Assembly (NCBI RefSeq): GCF_910586915.1
Contig: NZ_CAJULN010000047.1
Span: 1 to 18,776, forward strand
DNA length: 18,776 nt
Source of the DNA: an uncultured Bacteroides sp.
GTDB lineage: Bacteria > Bacteroidota > Bacteroidia > Bacteroidales > Bacteroidaceae
Direction of reading: 5' to 3'
In this document: in pieces, positions 1-7,253 of the stretch
How the letters are laid out: every line of letters begins with the position of its first letter
How positions within the stretch are numbered: the stretch's first letter is position 1
Made by a program: the position numbers and the translations under genes
Notes under the pieces: model-generated
What the model saw: only the letters and a program-made list of their open reading frames with translations
What the model was told of the DNA's origin: nothing
Databases searched by the model: none

Positions 1-668
1 GCAGCGCCGCATTCGTCGATGTATTTCTTCTCCTTTGCATCGAGATAGAACTCGCAGGAGTATCCCAAGTCGTGCGCTTTCTTGTTGGCACGAAGACTTG
101 CGGCGTAGTTGCCACCCACCTTATAAATGCCCGTTCCGTGCGGAGCGGCACGGTCGAACTCGCGGATGATAACATACGGATTGGTAGAAAAACCGCCTTT
201 GAAGTACGGCCCTACCGGAGTCACAAATACCACAAACATATATTCATCCGCCGGATGCACGCCTACCTGCGCCCCTGTACCGATGAGCAACGGGCGGATG
301 TAGAGGGAAGCGCCTGTTTCGTAGGGCGGAATAAAGCGTTCGTTCAGTTTCACCACTTTCAGAATGGCCTCTTTGAAGCGTTCGGTCGGGAGTTCGGCCA
401 TAAGTATTCCCTGGCAGGTGGATTGCAGGCGGGCCGCATTCTCTTCGAGGCGGAAGATGCGCACTTTGCCGTCTTTGCCACGGAAGGCTTTCAGCCCTTC
501 GAAGGCTTCCTGTCCGTAGTGCAGGCACGTAGCTGCCATATGCAGATTCAGATGCTCGTCACTGCTGACTTCCAATTCTCCCCATGCTCCGTTACGGAAA
601 TTGATTCGTACATTATAATCGGTCTTCATATATCCAAAAGACAGATTTGCCCAATCTATTTCTTTCAT
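1..668 (-). CDS. ilvE: Branched-chain amino acid aminotransferase, 3' end outside window
   Basis: This gene codes for a PLP-dependent fold-type IV transaminase. It interconverts leucine, isoleucine and valine with their 2-oxo acids, using glutamate/2-oxoglutarate, in the cytoplasm. I translated it by hand from the minus strand: it starts with ATG at 668 (MKEIDWANLSFGYMKTDYNV) and stays open to the window edge, giving 222 whole codons of a family that is usually about 340 residues. Visible family features are LHYGQEAFEGLKAFRG near residues 49-64, the arginine-bearing ASLYIRPLLIGTG near 120-131, and GTGIYKVGGNYAAS near 178-191, whose lysine (about K183) should hold PLP. It is the last visible gene of the minus-strand run mnmA-protease-xseA-xseB-ilvE, 53 bases after xseB. 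A TAnnTTTG element in that gap suggests it may also have its own start. The truncation is only the window edge. Confidence 0.95.
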   Translation of the reverse strand, partial: MKEIDWANLSFGYMKTDYNVRINFRNGAWGELEVSSDEHLNLHMAATCLHYGQEAFEGLKAFRGKDGKVRIFRLEENAARLQSTCQGILMAELPTERFKEAILKVVKLNERFIPPYETGASLYIRPLLIGTGAQVGVHPADEYMFVVFVTPVGPYFKGGFSTNPYVIIREFDRAAPHGTGIYKVGGNYAASLRANKKAHDLGYSCEFYLDAKEKKYIDECGA

Positions 669-709
669 ATTGTAGTATATTAGTTTGTATTTCCTTAAGT
701 TTTGATTCG

Positions 710-717
710 CAAAAATA
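710..717 (-). promoter_or_regulatory. Possible -7 element before ilvE
   Basis: Read on the minus strand this is TATTTTTG, matching the Bacteroides -7 consensus TAnnTTTG, about 42 bases before the ilvE ATG. I see no good TTTG at the -33 spacing, which would fall inside the end of xseB. A separate ilvE promoter is therefore only tentative. Confidence 0.4.
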
Positions 718-721
718 ACTT

Positions 722-931
722 TTATTCTTCAGATTGCCGCCTTTCCTTCAATAATTTTTCGGTTTCCCGGTCGGCTTTCGTCAGTTTTTCGGTGCAGAAA
801 GCGATTATCTTATTGGCTTCCTTTATTTTCTCGCTCAGCAGGTCGATGTCGAGTTCGTTGTTGTCTATCTGACGAACGATTGTTTCGAGCCGTTCCATCG
901 CTTCCCGGTAGGTTTCTTTTTTTGTTGCCAC
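722..931 (-). CDS. xseB: Exodeoxyribonuclease VII small subunit
   Basis: This is the small regulatory subunit of exonuclease VII, which associates with XseA to degrade single-stranded DNA into oligonucleotides. The product has 69 residues, normal for XseB. It shows the conserved pattern YREAMERLETIVRQIDNNEL (about residues 8-27), followed by a charged helical stretch typical of this coiled-coil subunit. The start is GTG at 931. No in-frame ATG lies upstream before a stop, and beginning at the internal Met12 would cut into the conserved helix. It lies 56 bases after xseA on the same strand, the usual xseA-xseB pairing, so coupled expression is likely. Confidence 0.93.
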   Translation of the reverse strand: MATKKETYREAMERLETIVRQIDNNELDIDLLSEKIKEANKIIAFCTEKLTKADRETEKLLKERRQSEE

Positions 932-987
932 GTAGGTGAATGATTAAGGGTGAATGATTCGTGATTGCTATGAAAGCGGGCGGAGGC

Positions 988-2223
988 TTACTTCTCCACC
1001 ACCGATTGCACTTCTCCTTTCGAGAAGCGGGTGACCAGCTTGTCTCCCTGCCTTAGCAGAGAAGGGTCTGTGACTGCCTTTCCGTCCTTCAGGGTGATGC
1101 TGTATCCACGGCTCAGCAACCTGTCGGGCGAAGCATCGGCGATGCGTTGCCGGAAGAGTTCCAGCCGATGGCGCTGCCGTGCCAAGAGTGCCGTTGCGGC
1201 TTGTGTCAGGTCTTTCTCGGCCGACAACAAGGCAAAGCGTGCGTCGGCAAGTTGCCGGTGTACAAGGTTGGGGATGCGGGTGCGGAGCATCTCCAGCCGC
1301 CGCCACTCCTGTTCGAGTGTGGCGCCAACGCCCTGCCAGAGACGGGCGGAGAGCTCTTCAAGGCGGTCGGCGGCTTCCGCGACTTGCCGAATCAGCAGTT
1401 CGGCAGCCGCCGTGGGAGTCTTCACGCGGGTATGCGCCACGGAGTCGAGGATGGTATCGTCGCGCTCGTGACCGATTCCGGTGATGACGGGCAACGGGAA
1501 CTGTGCACAGGCGGCCGCCAACAGATAGGTGTCGAAGCCGGACAAGTCGGAGGTAGCGCCGCCACCGCGGATAATGACGACTACATCGAACTCATCTGCC
1601 CGGGCGTTGATGCGGTCTAAGGCTGCCAAGACGGATTCTTCAACCTGGTTGCCCTGCATCAGTGCGGGGAAGAGTTCCGTATAGAAGAAGAATCCTCCGG
1701 CATTGTGCCGCAACTGATGGCAGAAGTCGCCGTATCCGGCAGCCGTGGCGGAAGAGACAACGGCGATGCGCTGCGGAAGCAAAGGCATCATCAGTTCCTT
1801 GTTCAGCGTCAGTACGCCCTCTTCTTCCAACTGCAACAGTATCTCCCGCCGCCGGCGTGCCATATCGCCCAATGTGTAAGTGGGGTCGATATCGAGCACG
1901 GTGAGCGTGTAGCCGTACAGTTCGTGAAACTGGACCGTCACTTTCACCAGCACTTTGAGGCCGGAAGCAAACATCTGTCCGGTTGCCTCCTCGAAGTAGG
2001 GCTTGAGCAGGCGGTAGATGTTGCTCCAAACCATACCGCGCGCTTTGGCTACGAGATTGTTGCTGCGCGGGTCTTTCTGCACAAACTCGAGGTAGCAATG
2101 TCCCGTTGTGTTGGAACGCACATCGCTCAGCTCCGCCTGTATCCAATACTCGCCGGGGAGGCATTGCTCCAGGCTGCGGCGTACAAGCGCGTTCAGTTCT
2201 AAAAGGGAAAGGGAGGAATCCAT
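988..2223 (-). CDS. xseA: Exodeoxyribonuclease VII large subunit
   Basis: This is the catalytic large subunit of exonuclease VII, a nuclease that trims single-stranded DNA from both ends during repair and recombination. The N-terminal part (MDSSLSLLELNALVRRSLEQ, then EYWIQAELSDVRSN) is the OB-fold nucleic-acid-binding domain. The centre carries the family signatures AVVSSATAAGYGDF and VVVIIRGGGATSDLSGFD, followed by PVITGIGHERDDTILD and the alanine-rich helical C-terminal region. I chose the ATG at 2223 (411 residues). The frame can be extended eight codons to a TTG at 2247, but those residues do not resemble the family, whose N-terminus normally begins directly with the SLSLLELN segment. The length is normal. 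The gene sits between the S8 protease gene (48 bases upstream) and xseB. Confidence 0.94.
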   Translation of the reverse strand: MDSSLSLLELNALVRRSLEQCLPGEYWIQAELSDVRSNTTGHCYLEFVQKDPRSNNLVAKARGMVWSNIYRLLKPYFEEATGQMFASGLKVLVKVTVQFHELYGYTLTVLDIDPTYTLGDMARRRREILLQLEEEGVLTLNKELMMPLLPQRIAVVSSATAAGYGDFCHQLRHNAGGFFFYTELFPALMQGNQVEESVLAALDRINARADEFDVVVIIRGGGATSDLSGFDTYLLAAACAQFPLPVITGIGHERDDTILDSVAHTRVKTPTAAAELLIRQVAEAADRLEELSARLWQGVGATLEQEWRRLEMLRTRIPNLVHRQLADARFALLSAEKDLTQAATALLARQRHRLELFRQRIADASPDRLLSRGYSITLKDGKAVTDPSLLRQGDKLVTRFSKGEVQSVVEK

Positions 2224-2271
2224 AACGTGTGGGTGTGATTCGTACAAGGGTAATGTCTTTCCGGCGGACGG

Positions 2272-3636
2272 TTAGTCATTGAGTCCGTTGGCTGTCCGGT
2301 ACGCTTTCCACAGGTCGGGGATACCGTATCCGTAGATATTGTCCGGGAAGTCCGCCCTGTCGCCCGAGCGGCGCACCAGTTCGACAATCTCCTTCGCCGT
2401 CAGCTTGGGACAGGCTTGCCACAGGCACGCCACCATACCACACATGATTGGCGAGGAGAAAGAAGTACCGTTGGCACGGCTGAGGTTGCCGTCGGTTCCC
2501 ATCACGTCCGAGCCGAGTCCTACGGCTACCACATCCGGTTTCACGCGTCCGTCTGCCGTGTTTCCGATGGAAGAGAAGGGGGCGAGCACTCCGTTTTTAT
2601 CGATAGCGCCTACGGTGAGGACGTTGTCGGCGTCGCCCGGAGGGGTTATCTTCTTCCAGGTTCCCGCTCCCGAGTTGCCGGCGCTACAAACGAGCACTAT
2701 CCCTTTGGCGGCAACCTGCGAAGCCTGGCGCGACATGAGCGCATAGCGTCCGTTGAGATCGCGGTAACGATAGTCCTTGGTGGGGTCGTCGAACGAATAA
2801 TAGCCAAGCGACGTATTCACTAAGTCGACTCCTACGCTGTCGGCAAACTCGATTGCCGCCGACCAATAATCCTGTTCGATCAGATTCTCGGAATACGCGT
2901 CCTCGCTGCGCAACAGCCAGTAGGATGCTTCGGGCGCCGTGCCCACCATCACATGGGGGCGGTTCATCGCCATGCAGGAGAGAACGGCCATACCGTGGCT
3001 ATTCTCGGCATAGATGTCCGATTCGGGGTTCACGAAATCGCGCGTGCCGAGGATACGGATGTTCTCCATCGCCTCTATCTTGTCTACGTTGTGGAATCCG
3101 GCATCGATGACGGCAATCGTCATTCCCTGCCCTTTGAAGCCTGCCTGGTGTAGAAGGTCGGCACGGCTCATCTTTATCTGACGGGCGGCAGGGCCGTAAA
3201 GGCTGTCGGAGCGCAGAGGACGGTTGATGAGCGAATCCCTGCGGTGGCTTTGTTGCTCACGGCCTTTCCATACTCTCTCCGTGGAACGTACGAAGGAGAG
3301 CTTGGCAACTTCGTCGATGAGCTTCGCGTCGTTGCAGGAGACGGTGACGAAGTTGTCCCACTTTCCGGTGACAAGCACGCGGACGCCCGTATTGCGTATC
3401 GCATCTACATATTTCCGGCACACGGGCAGGTCGGTCGAGTCGATTGCCAGCCCCTGCCTTTTCCGGCGTTCGATGGATTTGGCAGACAGGTACCGTTCAG
3501 GCTTCTGCAAGGAGTACTCCGTGGCGGCTTTGTCTCTGAGACTGATGCGGTATTTCAAACTGTCGCCCGGTGCGAATTGGGCCGACACGCCGAGAGCGGC
3601 GGCGGCAAAGCAAATGGATGTAATTAGTTTCTTCAT
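2272..3636 (-). CDS. Secreted S8 (subtilisin-like) serine protease
   Basis: This is a subtilase family peptidase predicted to act outside the cytoplasm. The start MKKLITSICFAAAALGVSAQ is a typical signal peptide, with likely cleavage after VSA. Residues about 21-155 resemble a propeptide region. The S8 catalytic triad is complete: Asp178 in AVIDAGF, His214 in NSHGMAVLS and Ser392 in GTSFSSP, with the oxyanion Asn321 in CSAGNSGAG. The protein has 454 residues and ends soon after the catalytic domain, with no visible C-terminal sorting domain. The substrate cannot be told from the sequence. It lies 41 bases after mnmA and 48 before xseA on the same strand. This suggests shared transcription, but I see no functional link to tRNA modification or exonuclease VII. 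Confidence 0.92.
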   Translation of the reverse strand: MKKLITSICFAAAALGVSAQFAPGDSLKYRISLRDKAATEYSLQKPERYLSAKSIERRKRQGLAIDSTDLPVCRKYVDAIRNTGVRVLVTGKWDNFVTVSCNDAKLIDEVAKLSFVRSTERVWKGREQQSHRRDSLINRPLRSDSLYGPAARQIKMSRADLLHQAGFKGQGMTIAVIDAGFHNVDKIEAMENIRILGTRDFVNPESDIYAENSHGMAVLSCMAMNRPHVMVGTAPEASYWLLRSEDAYSENLIEQDYWSAAIEFADSVGVDLVNTSLGYYSFDDPTKDYRYRDLNGRYALMSRQASQVAAKGIVLVCSAGNSGAGTWKKITPPGDADNVLTVGAIDKNGVLAPFSSIGNTADGRVKPDVVAVGLGSDVMGTDGNLSRANGTSFSSPIMCGMVACLWQACPKLTAKEIVELVRRSGDRADFPDNIYGYGIPDLWKAYRTANGLND

Positions 3637-3677
3637 ATGTGTTGATGTTTCTGTCCGTTAAGTTGAGGAGGCGGGAT

Positions 3678-4763
3678 TCATTCGCCGCCGTTCTCCAGGA
3701 TTACCAGTCCCACGCCGCGCTGCGAAGCGATGAAGGCTCCTCCCAATACGCGTTTTCCGTCGTAGAACACGGCCGATTGTCCGGGGGCGACTGCTGAAGC
3801 CGTCTCCAGGAAATGCACCAGCAACCGACCGTCGTCCAGCCGCTTCACCCGGCAGGGAAGCGGGCGGCTGCGGTAGCGTATCCGCACGGCGAGATGCTCG
3901 CACCGGAAGAGTTCCTGCTCGTCGAGAATCCGGTCTTGCTCGGCAAGCATATAGCGGGTTTGCAATTGTTCGGCGTCGCCAAGCATTACTGTGTTCTTCT
4001 GCGGATTGATTTTCAGTACATAGGCGGGTTTGCCCAATGCAATCTCCAGGCCTTTGCGCTGGCCGATGGTGTAGTAGGGCGCTCCTTTGTGCTGCCCCAG
4101 CTTCACCCCTTGCGAATTGACAAACCATCCCGGACCTATCTCGCTGTCGAGTTGGGGACACTGCTCGCGGAGGAAGTCGCGGTAGTCGCCCTTGATGAAG
4201 CACACTTCCATGCTTTCGCCCTCTTTCGACTTTGCCTCGTAGCCTTTTCCGGCAAGGTATTCGCGCACTTTGAGCTTCGTGTAGTCGCCCAAAGGAAAGA
4301 TGCAGCGCCGCAGCACGTCCTGCCCCAGCCTCCAGAGGAAATAGGACTGGTCTTTCTTGTCGTCGTCGCCTGCCACGATGTAAATGTGCCCGTTCTTCTC
4401 TTCAAGGCGCGAATAGTGTCCGGTGGCAATCCAGGCGCAGTCCAGCTTATCCGCCCACTCGGTGAGAATGCGGAACTTGAAGAGCGGATTGCACATGACA
4501 CACGGATTGGGCGTGCGTCCCTGCTTGTATTCGTCGATGAAGTTCCTGACCACCGTCTCTTTGAAAGGGATGCGCTCGTCGGCCACGTAATGTTCGATGC
4601 CCATCCGTGCTGCCAGTTCCTTCGCTTCGTGCGGCTCGTCGCCCCACACGCGCATGGTCACTCCTACTATTTCGTATCCCCGCTCCTGCAACATCAGGCA
4701 AGTGGCAGTGCTGTCGATACCGCCGCTCATGCCGACCAATACTCTTTTATTCCGTTCTTTCAT
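3678..4763 (-). CDS. mnmA: tRNA-specific 2-thiouridylase MnmA
   Basis: MnmA uses ATP and a relayed persulfide sulfur to make 2-thiouridine at wobble position 34 of the Lys, Glu and Gln tRNAs. The 361 residues match the family length. The PP-loop SGGIDS is at residues 13-18, and ATGHYSRL at 113-120. NPCVMCNPLFKF (86-97) carries the catalytic cysteine, probably Cys91, equivalent to the one in the E. coli LCN motif. Cys188 in MEVCFIKGDYRDF should be the second, disulfide-forming cysteine. YTIGQRKGL marks the start of the central/C-terminal domains. Bacteroides often carry more than one MnmA paralogue, so this may not be the only copy. It is the first gene of the minus-strand run, with a TAnnTTTG element 27 bases before its ATG. 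Confidence 0.95.
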   Translation of the reverse strand: MKERNKRVLVGMSGGIDSTATCLMLQERGYEIVGVTMRVWGDEPHEAKELAARMGIEHYVADERIPFKETVVRNFIDEYKQGRTPNPCVMCNPLFKFRILTEWADKLDCAWIATGHYSRLEEKNGHIYIVAGDDDKKDQSYFLWRLGQDVLRRCIFPLGDYTKLKVREYLAGKGYEAKSKEGESMEVCFIKGDYRDFLREQCPQLDSEIGPGWFVNSQGVKLGQHKGAPYYTIGQRKGLEIALGKPAYVLKINPQKNTVMLGDAEQLQTRYMLAEQDRILDEQELFRCEHLAVRIRYRSRPLPCRVKRLDDGRLLVHFLETASAVAPGQSAVFYDGKRVLGGAFIASQRGVGLVILENGGE

Positions 4764-4789
4764 CCGAATTCTGCAATTATTTAAGGATG

Positions 4790-4797
4790 CAAAGGTA
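4790..4797 (-). promoter_or_regulatory. -7 element of the mnmA promoter
   Basis: On the minus strand this reads TACCTTTG, an exact match to TAnnTTTG, 27 bases before the mnmA start. The -33 region is poorly conserved. It is the only good promoter match ahead of the mnmA-protease-xseA-xseB-ilvE run and probably serves all of it. Confidence 0.6.
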
Positions 4798-4899
4798 AGA
4801 GATTCTTTGAAGAAAATGAATTTATTGCCGAGAAAGGTACGGGATATTCTGTCGCGGCAGGCTCAGGATGCTTTCTCAGGGGAGCGAACGGGCTTTTTC

Positions 4900-4996
4900 G
4901 GCAACGGCCGACTGGAGTCGGCTGTTCGGTCAACTCCAGTCGGCCGAAAGGACAACCCGGGTCGGCTTGTCGGACAACGGGAGTCGGCCGTTGCCC
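4900..4996. repeat. 22-base imperfect tandem repeats with nested inverted repeats
   Basis: Read on the minus strand, units begin with GCCGAC exactly every 22 bases: 4967-4988, 4945-4966 and 4923-4944, with a fourth, divergent unit starting at 4922. The first three share GCCGAC, four variable bases, GTTG, one variable base, then CC. Two inverted repeats are superimposed. An inner perfect 14-base pair (4905-4918 with 4933-4946, CGGCCGACTGGAGT and its complement) has a 14-base loop. An outer 13-base pair (4900-4912 with 4983-4995, GGCAACGGCCGAC and its complement) encloses nearly the whole element. There is no coding potential. It could be a structured RNA, a protein-binding array or a dispersed intergenic repeat family. 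Confidence 0.8.
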
Positions 4997-5107
4997 GATT
5001 GCTTGTTTGCGGCCGGTACATAGGCTTCTTACGCCCCTTCCGTCCCATTGCCGGAGCGGGAAAAACAGGGCTGTCGGGCCGTAACGTGTTTTTTAGCGGC
5101 CCAAAAG

Positions 5108-5138
5108 TTGCTTTTCCGGATAGAATTGCCTATATTTG
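5108..5138 (+). promoter_or_regulatory. Bacteroides-type promoter
   Basis: TTG at 5108-5110 is followed after 20 bases by TATATTTG at 5131-5138, matching the Bacteroides -33/-7 consensus and spacing. The gene start at 5164 lies 25 bases further on. Confidence 0.7.
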
Positions 5139-5163
5139 GGAGACATAAAAAGCAAGAACAATT

Positions 5164-6042
5164 ATGGCTAACCCTATATTGCCGGGAATTTCCGGAAGCG
5201 AACAGGCCTTATTGTATGCCAAACTGAACGAATACAACCGGGGCAGAGCCTCTTTCAAAGAGGCGGGGGTGTATTTGGTGGTAACGCCACGTCCGGGGAA
5301 GCCCAACTATTCCCTCTGGCTCTACTCTCCCCTGCCCGAAAGACAATCCATTCTTTATATAGACGAGCTGTCGGCAGACATCAACGAATCGCTCCGGATG
5401 GCAAGCACTCAGTTTTATTATTCGAGGCGCTGCCTCATCCTCATGGATTACAACGAGAAAAGAATGCAGAGCAACGGCGACGACCTTATCTTCTTCGGAA
5501 AGTACCGGGGGCACTTCCTGCACGAAATTCTGAAGATAGACCCGGCTTACCTGAGCTGGATAGCCTATAAGTTCACGCCGAAGATTCCGAAGCAGGAACG
5601 CTTCGTGCGGATAGCGCAGGCGTACCATTCCGTACACCTGGACATGATGCAGCGAAAGGCCAGCGAGCAACACGCGTCGAGCCGGTACTTGGGGGAGCCG
5701 GGCGAGCGGCTGGAAGACCTGAAACTGAAAGTGACCCGCGTGAGGCTGGAAGACGACCCGTACAAAACAAGGGTAAAGGGGACTACGCCGCAATTCTTTG
5801 TCAGGCAGATACTCACGCTGACCGACGCAAGCGGAAATCTCGCCGTGGCGAGTATCGCCGCAAAAAATCCCAGCGCGGCTTCATGCACCCTGTCAGGGAT
5901 GGAGCATGAATACCGGCCGGGAGAGATTATCTACGTCGCATCGGCAAAAGTGGCGCGCCGGTACGAAAGCTACGGTTCAAAATATACGCGCCTCAGCCAT
6001 GTGAAGCTCGCCAGGCTCAACGCTTCTACCAATCGTTCGTGA
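5164..6042 (+). CDS. Uncharacterised protein with an ExoX C-terminal-like motif
   Basis: I do not recognise a named gene. The 292-residue product has no signal peptide or membrane segment and is probably cytoplasmic. Residues about 107-135 contain DLIFFGKYRGHFLHEIL followed by KIDPAYLSWI. This closely resembles the short FGKYKG...DPxYLxW motif found at the C-terminus of ExoX-type and related DnaQ-like exonucleases. No exonuclease catalytic domain (DEDD) is present here, so nuclease activity is not supported. The last 90 residues (RQILTLTDASGNLAVASIAA, then a PGEIIYVASAKV segment) are beta-rich in appearance and could be an OB-like fold, but that is a guess. It has its own promoter and is isolated between minus-strand genes. 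A role with nucleic acids is inferred only from the motif. Confidence 0.8.
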   Translation: MANPILPGISGSEQALLYAKLNEYNRGRASFKEAGVYLVVTPRPGKPNYSLWLYSPLPERQSILYIDELSADINESLRMASTQFYYSRRCLILMDYNEKRMQSNGDDLIFFGKYRGHFLHEILKIDPAYLSWIAYKFTPKIPKQERFVRIAQAYHSVHLDMMQRKASEQHASSRYLGEPGERLEDLKLKVTRVRLEDDPYKTRVKGTTPQFFVRQILTLTDASGNLAVASIAAKNPSAASCTLSGMEHEYRPGEIIYVASAKVARRYESYGSKYTRLSHVKLARLNASTNRS

Positions 6043-6106
6043 GGAAACGGGGACGGCCGCATCGAATGTGCATCCGATGTGCGCCGGAAGTTGGTTGTCC
6101 GGAGGG

Positions 6107-6589
6107 TTAGTCATGTTTCTCTATCAGTACGGTCGCATACGCTGAAATTCCTTCTTCGCGACCCGTAAAGCCGAGCTTCTCGGTGGTGGTCGCTTTGATG
6201 GATACATCGTCGGCGTCCACTCCCATGACCGCCGCCATCGTCTGCTGCATCAGAGGGATGTGTGCTTTGAGCTTCGGACGCTCGGCGCAGATGGTAGCGT
6301 CGACATTGCCTACTTTATATCCTTTGGTGGCAATCAACTCTACCGTCTTTTGCAGCAGAATCTTGCTGTCGATATTCTTAAACTCTACCGCCGTGTCGGG
6401 GAAATGATAGCCGATGTCGCGCATATTGGCCGCTCCCAACAAAGCGTCGCAAACGGCGTGCAGCAATACGTCGGCATCCGAGTGGCCCAACAATCCTTTC
6501 GTATGTTCCAAAAGAATACCGCCGAGCCACAGTTCGCGTCCTTCGACCAACTGGTGTACGTCGAAGCCAAAACCTACTCTTATCTTCAT
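6107..6589 (-). CDS. ispF: 2-C-methyl-D-erythritol 2,4-cyclodiphosphate synthase
   Basis: IspF converts 4-diphosphocytidyl-2-C-methylerythritol 2-phosphate to the 2,4-cyclodiphosphate, releasing CMP, in the MEP isoprenoid pathway. The 160-residue product has the expected start MKIRVGFGFDVHQL, with metal ligands Asp10 and His12. It also has GHSDADVLLHAVCDALLGA at 35-53, including the third ligand His44. The C-terminal VSIKATTTEKLGFTGREEG is the conserved substrate-binding region. The length is normal for this trimeric enzyme. It lies 49 bases after the FAH-family gene on the same strand, with no promoter match between them, so it is probably the third gene of a rex operon. Confidence 0.96.
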   Translation of the reverse strand: MKIRVGFGFDVHQLVEGRELWLGGILLEHTKGLLGHSDADVLLHAVCDALLGAANMRDIGYHFPDTAVEFKNIDSKILLQKTVELIATKGYKVGNVDATICAERPKLKAHIPLMQQTMAAVMGVDADDVSIKATTTEKLGFTGREEGISAYATVLIEKHD

Positions 6590-6638
6590 AATCTGTCTAA
6601 ATAAATCGGGTATTGATAAAGTCGGGAAGGAGAATGAA

Positions 6639-7253
6639 TCAACGGATATGGAAGTCCAGCAGTTTCTCTCCTTCCAGATAGCCTTGCAAATGCTGCCCTA
6701 TACTGACGGGACCGACACCGACAGGGGTGCCGGTAAACAGTAAATCACCGATTTTGAGCGTCACAAAACGGCTGACGTAGGCGATGATATCGTCTATCTT
6801 GAAAAGCATTTCCGCCGTACATCCCTGCTGCACCTCCTTGCCGTCGACCGACAGGCTGAAGTTCAGGTTTTGAACATCCCGGTAGCGGTCGACGGAAACG
6901 AACTCTCCGATAGCGGCCGACGAATCGAATCCCTTGCACAGTTCCCAGGGATTTCCCTGGGCGCGGAAGTTGCGCTGAAGGTCGCGGGCGGTGAAGTCGA
7001 TGCCTACCGTCACCGCGTCGTAATAGCGGCAGGCAAAACGGGGGGCGATGTTCTTCCCCAACCGGCTGATACGGACTACCAGTTCGGTTTCATAATGTAT
7101 CTCGTTGGAAAAGTCGGGAATGAAAAAGGGTTTGCCATCTTTGAGAATAGCAGAATCCGGCTTCATGAAAATGACTGGTTCTGCACTTGCCTGTGTGTGC
7201 CCTAACTCTTCGTTATGCAGGGCGTAGTTCATTCCTACTGCAATTATCTTCAT
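6639..7253 (-). CDS. Fumarylacetoacetate hydrolase (FAH) family protein
   Basis: This is a 204-residue member of the FAH fold family, whose short bacterial members include acylpyruvases and oxaloacetate decarboxylases. The conserved metal-binding pattern is present: Glu55 and Glu57 in HYETELVVRI, and Asp86 in VGIDFTARDLQ. The later KGFDSSAAIGEFV and DLLFTGTPVGVGPV segments are also typical. The sequence alone does not fix the substrate, so I give no gene symbol. Its ATG overlaps the rex stop codon by one base (TAATG), which points to translational coupling. ispF follows. Placement behind Rex suggests that expression responds to NADH/NAD+ balance, but this is inference. Confidence 0.9.
   Translation of the reverse strand: MKIIAVGMNYALHNEELGHTQASAEPVIFMKPDSAILKDGKPFFIPDFSNEIHYETELVVRISRLGKNIAPRFACRYYDAVTVGIDFTARDLQRNFRAQGNPWELCKGFDSSAAIGEFVSVDRYRDVQNLNFSLSVDGKEVQQGCTAEMLFKIDDIIAYVSRFVTLKIGDLLFTGTPVGVGPVSIGQHLQGYLEGEKLLDFHIR

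Larger units (their letters stand above)
4764..5163. other. 400-base divergent intergenic region
   Basis: This spacer separates mnmA (minus) from the next gene (plus). It contains the mnmA promoter at its left end, a GC-rich repeat element at 4900-4996 and the plus-strand promoter at 5108-5138. A 61-codon minus-strand frame at 4863-5048 runs through the repeats. It looks like a by-product of repeat composition (rich in R, P and S, no recognisable domain), and I do not call it a gene. I see nothing else definable. Confidence 0.7.

Noticed and set aside
932..987. Two direct copies of GGTGAATGATT in the xseA-xseB gap
   Set aside because: They are a short duplication of 11 bases with no inverted symmetry and are probably a replication slip. 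I can support no function.
2224..2247. Upstream TTG start for xseA
   Set aside because: It adds eight unrelated residues before an ATG that fits the family N-terminus.
3813..4784. Plus-strand open frame of 323 codons opposite mnmA
   Set aside because: It is antisense to mnmA with all catalytic motifs intact on the minus strand. The composition is that of a codon-bias shadow in a GC-rich gene.
4900..4996. Possible CRISPR-like array
   Set aside because: The units are contiguous with a 22-base period and only four or five variable bases, there are no real spacers, and no cas genes are present.
4863..5048. 61-codon minus-strand frame in the divergent spacer
   Set aside because: It is driven by the repeat element, has no domain and no promoter, and has a biased Arg/Pro/Ser composition.
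6043..6106. Possible bidirectional terminator between the ExoX-like gene and ispF
   Set aside because: GC-rich partial inverted repeats exist (around CGGC...GCATCG and CGATGT...GCCG), but pairing is irregular and neither side has a T-tract. It is too weak to list.
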